A stretch of DNA of 64,000 nucleotides from Stictocephala bisonia (taxonomy: Eukaryota; Arthropoda; Insecta; Hemiptera; Membracidae). A model generated the notes under the pieces. That model had not been told where the DNA came from. It did not search any database and saw only the letters and a list, made by a program, of their open reading frames with translations. Both the position numbers and the translations under genes were made by a program. The DNA is taken from contig JAQJVL010000534.1 of NCBI GenBank assembly GCA_035578905.1, positions 186,001 through 250,000 on the forward strand, written 5' to 3'. Below, piece by piece: positions 57,730-64,000 of the stretch (position 1 is its first letter; each line of letters starts with the position of its first letter).

Positions 57730-59430
57730 AGAAAAATAAACCTATTGCATCCTGTTTGCACTTTAATGCATCTCTCATGAAAATAAGCAAGAATACAGCT
57801 CTTAAGGTGAAGTCAAATATACAAAAAGTTGCAAATACAGCAAAAATTCAATGAAAAATTGTAAAATATATGTACTAGGGGACACTCCTGAAGGCTTTGC
57901 ATGCCAACCCCATCACATGATTTGCACGTATAACTTCTGACTTTGGCCTAAGATATGGCGTTTAATAGTTAGTTTCACTCACTGCATTCGTAACACCTCG
58001 GCCTTTGGCTTTGGTCTGTAACTTTTTACTACAAATATTATAATTAGGTTAACTGTATCATATAAAATCATAATATGTACATTAATTTACAGCAGCTCAT
58101 TCACTGCACTTGCCTTGACACTATTAATTAATATAAACACCCAATGTTATTACTTAGCCTATTTCAAAAGTTTTCTTATCATTTATGTTTATTTACAGCT
58201 AATGGGTAGTTAAATAATTAAAATAACTCGGTTCTAGTTACTGTGTACAATAACTCCATTAGATTACCACTGAAACACTTAAGGCCAGTGGATTGGAGCC
58301 TGACATTTGGATGCGAATAAACCATCCTTAAAAAACCTTCACTGGGGGGAAAAATGCATGACTTTTTAAGTTTCATGACAATCGGATTGAATGGTATAGT
58401 AATGCATAATGGGCAAACAGCTATAGACACAGTCAGACATGCATTCATATATATATATAGGTCAAATAAACTTCCATGAATACAATAAAATTACTCTTCC
58501 TAACATTATGAAATATCTAAAACGGGGTGAATATTATAAATATTATCACTAACATTCCAACAGCCACTAAAATGTATAAATATAATATTTACATTGAACA
58601 TTTTATGACTTTTCAAAGTTATTCTTATGCACAAAAAAACATACTTTAAGAGCTTCCCAAATCCTAAAAAATATAAACATTTAAAATGCCTTTTATTGTA
58701 AGTGATTTTAAGATACATATCTGTTTTACAAAATAACTTGAAATTAAACTTAAAATTAAATATATAATATTATATGCACTTTTTCTCTACTATTTAGTAT
58801 GAACATTTACTGTCATAGCAAATTATAGTAATTGAATTCATTGCTCAAAATACATTGAAGAATTTTTTAAAACCTAGACCACAGTAATGATTTAAAGTCT
58901 TTGGACAGGTCATTGGCAACACGGAGCCAAATTAGAATAAATTCTACAGTCAGCTTCTCGCATCACCTTACAAAAATTGCAAGTGCTAGTCATGGCAGGT
59001 ACTGCGCTAGGGAGACCTAACTTTGGTACTGTAGCATTTCAAAAAGATACTGCAGCTTCCCGAGAGTTAAAATAGTATGAGTTATGCAGTTTGTTAGAAT
59101 CTTACAAAGTGAATCCATTGGAAACATTTTTGCATCATTTTTATGGGATGATAATTGATCTTATCGCCTCAAAGAGAACACAGAGTGAATTGTTGCATTT
59201 TGAAGTTTGTATTCTCTGAACGTCCTCATTCGAGATGCTGTTTGCGAAGGCAGGATAACAGTAATGCACCAACTAAACTAGTGACTGCTTACATTTTCTG
59301 GCAGAGAACTTCTAAATCTGTGAAGACCGCACAACAATGGCACACTAAATTGTGTAATTCACATGACCAGAGAAAAACAGCCTTATAGTCAACTACAATA
59401 CGTGTCCTGGCCTTCCCACAGACAGTCAAA
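57730..59430. other. Mostly AT-rich; one segment resembling a dispersed repeat
   Basis: The segment 58215-58460, read on the minus strand, has (TA)n, then CCGATTGTCATGAAACTTAA, a phrase style seen in widespread arthropod repeats of uncertain class. Its 76-codon frame is not accepted as a gene. A patch at 57870-58020 with repeated CTTTGGC was not identified. Confidence 0.35.
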
Positions 59431-59439
59431 TTCTCCAAG

Positions 59440-60575
59440 CCAACACAACACTCAAACCCAAGGGTCGGTACATTTAAGTGAGGCCTGATGGAGGATGCTG
59501 CACTTGCCTACATTCAGTTGACGGCCATTTGCAGTGGACCATTTAGAAATGGATTTTAAGTCTGAATTTAAATGTGAAATGGCTTGAACTGCAAGCAGGG
59601 TTATATGACATAAGCAGCTGACAATTGTCAGCATACTAGTAAAACTAACACTTCTCCACACAACTACAAAATTCTGAAGTGTAAAGATTGAACAGGGTTG
59701 GCCCAAAACAACTTCTCTGAGGTATAACTCAATTTTTAATCAAAGCACCAGTGTAACCTGTGGTCTATCTGTCTACCAAATATGTCTTCACTCATTCAAT
59801 ATTTGCACAAGGAAAGCCATAATACTTCATTTCGGCCAAAAGCAACTCATGACCTACTGAGTCAAATGCTTGCGTCAAATTCCAGCAACACCACAGAACT
59901 ACATGGCCAATTTTTTCATCTATATGAGTGCTAAATAAGTTTACCAGGGCAGTGCATGTACAGTGGTTCCTTCTGATCCCTGATTGTAATTTAGGCAATA
60001 GTTTTTTACTACTAATAAAAAAAATTAATAATGATCTTTTCTGGTATTTTTGACATAACTAGCAGTTGCTTTTACACTTTCGGGAAGTGCCACCGTTGGT
60101 AGTGGATACAACATGTTCCTTTCTACTTTGTTGGAAACTTTCTATTTGTTAATGATTTGTTTATCGAACTTGTGATTGCGGATATGGCGTATGGGATTCA
60201 CAGTTTTGATTATCTGAATACACAGCCCATCACTTCCAATAGTTTTACTTTTAATTTTATTCCTTAACATAATTTTTATTAACTGGGGTAAACCTGGAAG
60301 TATGACTAGCAGCATATCTTCAATTGTCATTTTGTAGGAATGTATTTACGTGATCACTTTCTACTTAACAATTTGTCCCAATTTTATCAGAGCACTAATT
60401 AAAGCTATTTTAAAGCTACGGGGAATAACACAGATTTCTTTTTTGTTGCAATTATACTGAACTTTTTAAGCATGCCCAGAATTTCTTGCTATCTTTTCCC
60501 ATGCGAAGAGTTTCAGTAAAATAATCTCTTTTGCTTCACCATATTAGGTGAAAATATTGAAAATCAATACCTGCA
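59440..60575 (-). pseudogene. Jockey-like LINE reverse transcriptase, degenerate
   Basis: On the minus strand, RT motifs appear in order through shifting frames. They are: a segment with IGSDGLCIQIIK near 60230; QSGIRRNHCTCTALVNLF and LTQAFDSVGHELLL (about 59998-59830; the FDSV Asp is retained); a PQRSCFGPTLFNLYTSEF segment corresponding to PQGSVLGP (59722-59660); then YADN at 59635-59624 where YADD is expected, so the second catalytic Asp is changed; and LNSDLKSISKWS and NGRQLNVGKC. Several stops and shifts are present. The 5' half and the 3' end are missing or unrecognisable. Confidence 0.75.
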
Positions 60576-60577
60576 GG

Positions 60578-61035
60578 TCAGCCCTGGTGGAGCAGTGCTG
60601 TAACCCAGCTTCTTGGGGACAAAGTGTTTGGGGATTGTAGGCGATAGGTTCCGTGCTCGGTCCTCTTAATATCGACATGGCATCTACTCAATGGTTGCCA
60701 TCGACATGAACACTACTAGAGAACTCCGGGTATCCATGTTGGATGGTAGTCAAGATTCAGATGTTGTATAGGGAAGAGAACTGAGATGTGAGACTTGTCA
60801 GTTAGCTGAAAATCAGACCAACACTACGTGGTTCGGATTCCACGTAAAGCTGTAAGTCCCATAGTTACCTTGGCTATTGGGCTATTAATAAACAATCCTT
60901 TCTGAGCTAAGTCGAATTCAAATAGTAACAATGACTACACTCGTTCATATACACTCATCACACTCATACACCTCTCAAATACACCCATATCTATATGATC
61001 AGCGTCTTAGAAATGAATAATAAATAATAATAATG
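60578..61035 (+). mobile_element. SINE-like element sharing its 3' tail with the 5.5-kb SINE
   Basis: The 5' part has weak RNA polymerase III box-like sequences (TGGTGGAGCAGTGC near 60590; GATAGGTTCC near 60641), followed by a ~250-base body. From ATTGGGCTATTAATA (about 60877) to the AATAATAAT tail at 61013-61034 it parallels 5645-5820: CACTCATCACACTCA, a CCCATATCT(A/T)TA block and GATC(A/G)GCGTCTTA are shared. The 5' bodies are unrelated, so two families probably use the same partner LINE tail. Confidence 0.6.
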
Positions 61036-61039
61036 ATCA

Positions 61040-62419
61040 TGCACAAATGCGAATAGGCGCAGTTTTAGACACCTTAAATGTTAAAATTAGTCAAGAAATA
61101 AGGGAGGAGTTGCATAAACAAAAAACACAGAGGAATTTCTGTTTCCAGCCACATTGCCTGTCAGAATTCTTGTTTTTTTAAAATATTGCTATTTTCAACT
61201 TAACTTCTTGGTTTGAAGGCCAGCAACGTTAACATTGATAGCAAACTTACCAAAGACAAAAAGTGCACAAAACAATAACAAAGATCACAATGTTGGTATT
61301 GCTTTACATGGAAGTAATGAGGAACACAATAATAAAAGTAATTTTCAATAATCATGCTACATAAAAAACACAATTTTTTAACCAACTTTAATCCCCCCCA
61401 GGTATTTGATGAAATAATTCACAAGATTATTAGCTCTGCGGGCGGAATGACTAGATTATCCGCATACTGTTTTTAGCAATCCGGGCAAAAGACAGGCTAT
61501 CCGTCATCTTTCAAGATGGACTTTGACTGACGTGAGCAAAGTTTTTTACATGTTTGGCTTATCCTTTCATTCCTTCTCCCTAGTGAAGATGGCTGAATGT
61601 GATAATCCTGAATTTTTAGATAGACAGTATAATTTAATAGCTATATATGTCTTTTTCAGAGCAAGATACCAATAATGTTAGTTAAATGGACATTGATATT
61701 TCTGACAAAGATGATGTAATAATACTGGTGACGATGTAAATACTGTGACTGATGGTAGTGTAAATATAGGTTAAGACAGTGATGTAAATAATTTTAATAA
61801 TCCAGTGAGTGAATAATAAAGTTATAAATGAAATTCAGCTGCCACACCTTCAGTTAGCAAAATTATGTATATAAGATGTTCACTTTTATGACCGCTAACA
61901 ATTTGACAGAATATCCTCCGACAATATTTTATTAAATATAATACTAAAAAAAATTATTAGAATGTAAAATATACCATTTCAGGGTTTATTAGATGGGTTT
62001 CCAACAAATTATAATGAACAATTAAAAAACAGATTTTTTTACCCCAACCATTATTTAATTCGCCCAGACTGTAAAACTGGATTCAGCCCGGAAAGGTTTA
62101 AAAAAAGATAAACAGATTTTTGAGCCAAAAAAAGAAACAGCTAGCTAAGTTCAACATTTATTATGTTAGGATTAATTTTTGATATTTTTAATGTTATTCA
62201 ACATTAAATTTTATGATTAATTTATTAATATAAATTACTTTATTCTTTCAAAAAAATGTGCACATAATTGTAGTAAGTTGCAACATCAGTTGAAAATATA
62301 ACTATTTTCTAATATTTCTAACACTTCATTTACAGTATGGTATGCATTTATTTTTAATAAATGTTGTTTTTTAAAAAATACCAAAGAAATGTATTAAACC
62401 TGATTAAGCGTAAATTAAA
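61040..62419. other. AT-rich DNA without recognisable genes
   Basis: No gene was recognised. If the minus-strand gene is real this is the intron between exons A and B. Confidence 0.4.
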
Positions 62420-62425
62420 ACTTAC

Positions 62426-62626
62426 TTAAGTGTATATTAGAATGGTTTGTTTGGGCCCACATGGTTTTATGACTTCCTGGTGCTTGCTCAACAGCTGGAG
62501 AACCTTTATTCCACCTGCGTTTCTTGGGTTGCTTTCATCTATTGTTAAACAATTGTCATCATCACTGTCAGGAAATTCAGTATCATCATGAAAGTCATAA
62601 ATGGATTCTGTTTGAGGTTTGCATCT
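62426..62626 (-). CDS. Candidate host-gene exon A (minus strand)
   Basis: It has acceptor TTTGTGTTTATAG and donor GTAAGT (62425-62420). From the acceptor the frame reads RCKPQTESIYDFHDDTEFPD, an acidic run and CLTIDES. It then shifts by one base to PKKRRWNKGSPAVEQAPGSH, a basic, low-complexity segment ending with one base that pairs with the first two of exon B. The shift lies in the AGCAACCC region near 62530, where one missing base would restore the frame. Alternating acidic and basic segments again suggest a nuclear protein. Confidence 0.45.
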   Translation of the reverse strand, partial: RCKPQTESIYDFHDDTEFPDSDDDNCLTIDESNPRNAGGIKVLQLLSKHQEVIKPCGPKQTILIYT

Positions 62627-62716
62627 CTATAAACACAAAAAAAGATCAAGACAGTTAATTACAATTATTTTATCATATACAATAACAGATTCATTTCCAA
62701 ATAAATATTTAATATT

Positions 62717-64000
62717 AACCCTTCTGAGGCCCATGTCCGTCATAGGTAGACATGATTATTTATCCTACTTCTGGCAGTATATTTACTAAATTTGGCAGGC
62801 GTTTTTTGCTGTTTTGCGAGGTTTTTTTTTTAATCATAAAAATAATTATGTAAAGATAAACCTATCTTGTTTAATACCATTTTCTTCAGAAAAGAACAAC
62901 ATTGTGGCCAAACATATTGGTTATTAATTGTTTATTTTGTAAGTTTTTACAAGAAGGGGGTACAAAGAAAGTTTGATTTACCTTTCATAGTGAAATTTCA
63001 AAATGTGAGAAAGCCAAAAGTTTCAAAATTTTATTTAGTTTGTGAAAATAACATAATTTGTACAAACAGCTAAGAAATATACTACTGTTATAACTGAAAA
63101 CATTAAAGCACGTGCAGATGCAACATTTTGCAGTTTGTGCTTGATTATGAATACAACTCATAAAAATAAAATATTAAAATATGATGTAATAATTCATATC
63201 ATATTGTTTACAGGACCATAAACAATTAAAATGGCCATAAATAACTTCATACCTATTAAGATTATATAAAACAATATATACTTATTTGTTTATTAGATAT
63301 TTTTTAAGTAAGGTAATCTATACTTGAAAATGAGCAAAATACAATCAAATTGTACTGTACAATGTTTCAAATGACAAAGAATTGCATTTAACCCTTTAAG
63401 CGTCATGATGAATTTCATGAACTTTGAGATTGTGTTACTTATAAAAATGAAATTATTTTTAATCCTTACAAAGTATTTTTTTTTTTCTTACTTTTAAAGA
63501 AGTGGGAATACTAAAAAAAAACTCAAAATATGTTTAAATCATTTGTATAATTGGATAATTAATTAAATATATCTTACAATGTTTATCTTACACAATATTC
63601 TGTTTAAGTTACAAGTTTGCTAAAAATTGAATTATCATTTAAAAAAAACAACATACTATATAAGCCTAAATCAAATAAATGATTGCATTTATGAATTATA
63701 TCATGAACATTATACCTCCTATTAATTTATTTTTTTAGTGGTAGTGCTCAAATAATAATATCACAAAGAAAATCGTCAAAGTTCACGTCATCCATATGAG
63801 CCGTAATAGGACACATAAATATAACAATACACTTACACAACTAAAATTAAATAACAATCTAACACTACAAAATAACAATAAAAGAACGCAGTATATTACA
63901 ACAGGTGCTAGAAATACTAGTACCAAAACAGCAATATGCCGGCTGCAGTGCAAATCATACGGTACGTTGTCTGTGACCTTACGCGTAAGGTAAAGGGATT
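62717..64000. other. AT-rich DNA with two piggyBac-like TTAACCC starts
   Basis: TTAACCCTTCTGAGGCCCATG at about 62716 (20 bases shown from TTAACCCTTCTGAGGCCCAT) and TTAACCCTTTAAGCGTCATG at about 63389 both resemble the TTAA target plus CCC(T)TT terminus of piggyBac-type transposons. Each is followed by a small palindrome (GTCATAGGTAGACATGA-like; TCATGATGAATTTCATGA). On the minus strand a short frame at 63796-63752 starts MDDVNFDDFLCD, the acidic style of piggyBac transposase N-termini, but it ends after 15 codons. No opposite-orientation end is visible before the window edge. Confidence 0.3.

Noticed and set aside
60174..60205. Similarity of GGATATGGCGTATGGGATTC to the Tigger C-terminal coding region
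   Set aside because: The match is short and flanked by LINE-like sequence, so probably chance. It does not extend.

Overview
This is an AT-rich, gene-poor stretch of animal nuclear DNA, most likely from an arthropod and plausibly an insect. The basis is the transposon mix: Penelope-like, Jockey/CR1-like and RTE-like retroelements, Tigger/pogo, an IS630-Tc1-mariner element with DD82E spacing, a MULE remnant and tRNA-derived SINEs. It also has microsatellites, canonical GT..AG splice sites, and no prokaryotic operon structure. No complete host gene is visible. A run of exactly 500 N marks an assembly gap at 43572-44071.

Layout. 1-385: degenerate 99-bp tandem repeat, with a relative in reverse at 14.3 kb. 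3-8 kb: a Penelope-type terminal motif beside a (TA)n tract, an 0.8-kb inverted-repeat element, a tRNA-SINE, a LINE fragment with an inverted 5' stub, and a 125-bp hairpin. 8.4-9.5 kb: nine copies of a 121-bp minisatellite. 15.2-17.4 kb: a dead DD82E (Sailor-type) transposon. 17.7-29 kb: mostly featureless AT-rich DNA with a promoter-like cluster at 21.4 kb, a 190-bp (GA)n tract, a MULE transposase fragment at 26.6 kb and an (ATACA)n tract. 29.3-30.2 kb: 190-bp tandem array. 30.9-31.7 kb: Jockey/CR1-like LINE tail. 33.3-36.1 kb: two Penelope-like copies head to head inside one 12-bp target-site duplication. 38.5-43.5 kb: four minisatellites, a SINE and a CpG-rich island running into the gap. 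44.1-45.3 kb: dead RTE-like LINE. 46.7-49.1 kb: Tigger with a broken transposase; 55.0-56.1 kb: its internally deleted relative. 50.2-51.9 kb: a 1.6-kb near-perfect palindrome flanked by a 13-bp target-site duplication. 53.3-54.8 kb: a foldback element whose arms each hold two ~300-bp direct repeats. 59.4-60.6 kb: dead Jockey-like LINE. 60.6-61.0 kb: a repeat sharing its 3' tail with the 5.5-kb SINE.

Host coding. The best candidate is a minus-strand multi-exon gene with three exons (62426-62626, 57570-57720, 49651-49838). Each has canonical splice sites, and their codon phases match across the introns. Reading frames are broken by single-base indels mostly at short homopolymers, which could be assembly error rather than pseudogenisation. 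A second, weaker candidate is a two-exon plus-strand ORF at 52215-52680, inside an intron of the first gene.

The most unusual theme is the number of long inverted repeats and the recurrence, at four loci, of a hammerhead-like signature (CTGA-like core, stem-loop, GAAAC, 3-6 bases, GT). Where arms are present the elements are head-to-head palindromes, as expected for Penelope-like retroelements. Two of these palindromes have clear target-site duplications, so each looks like one insertion event.
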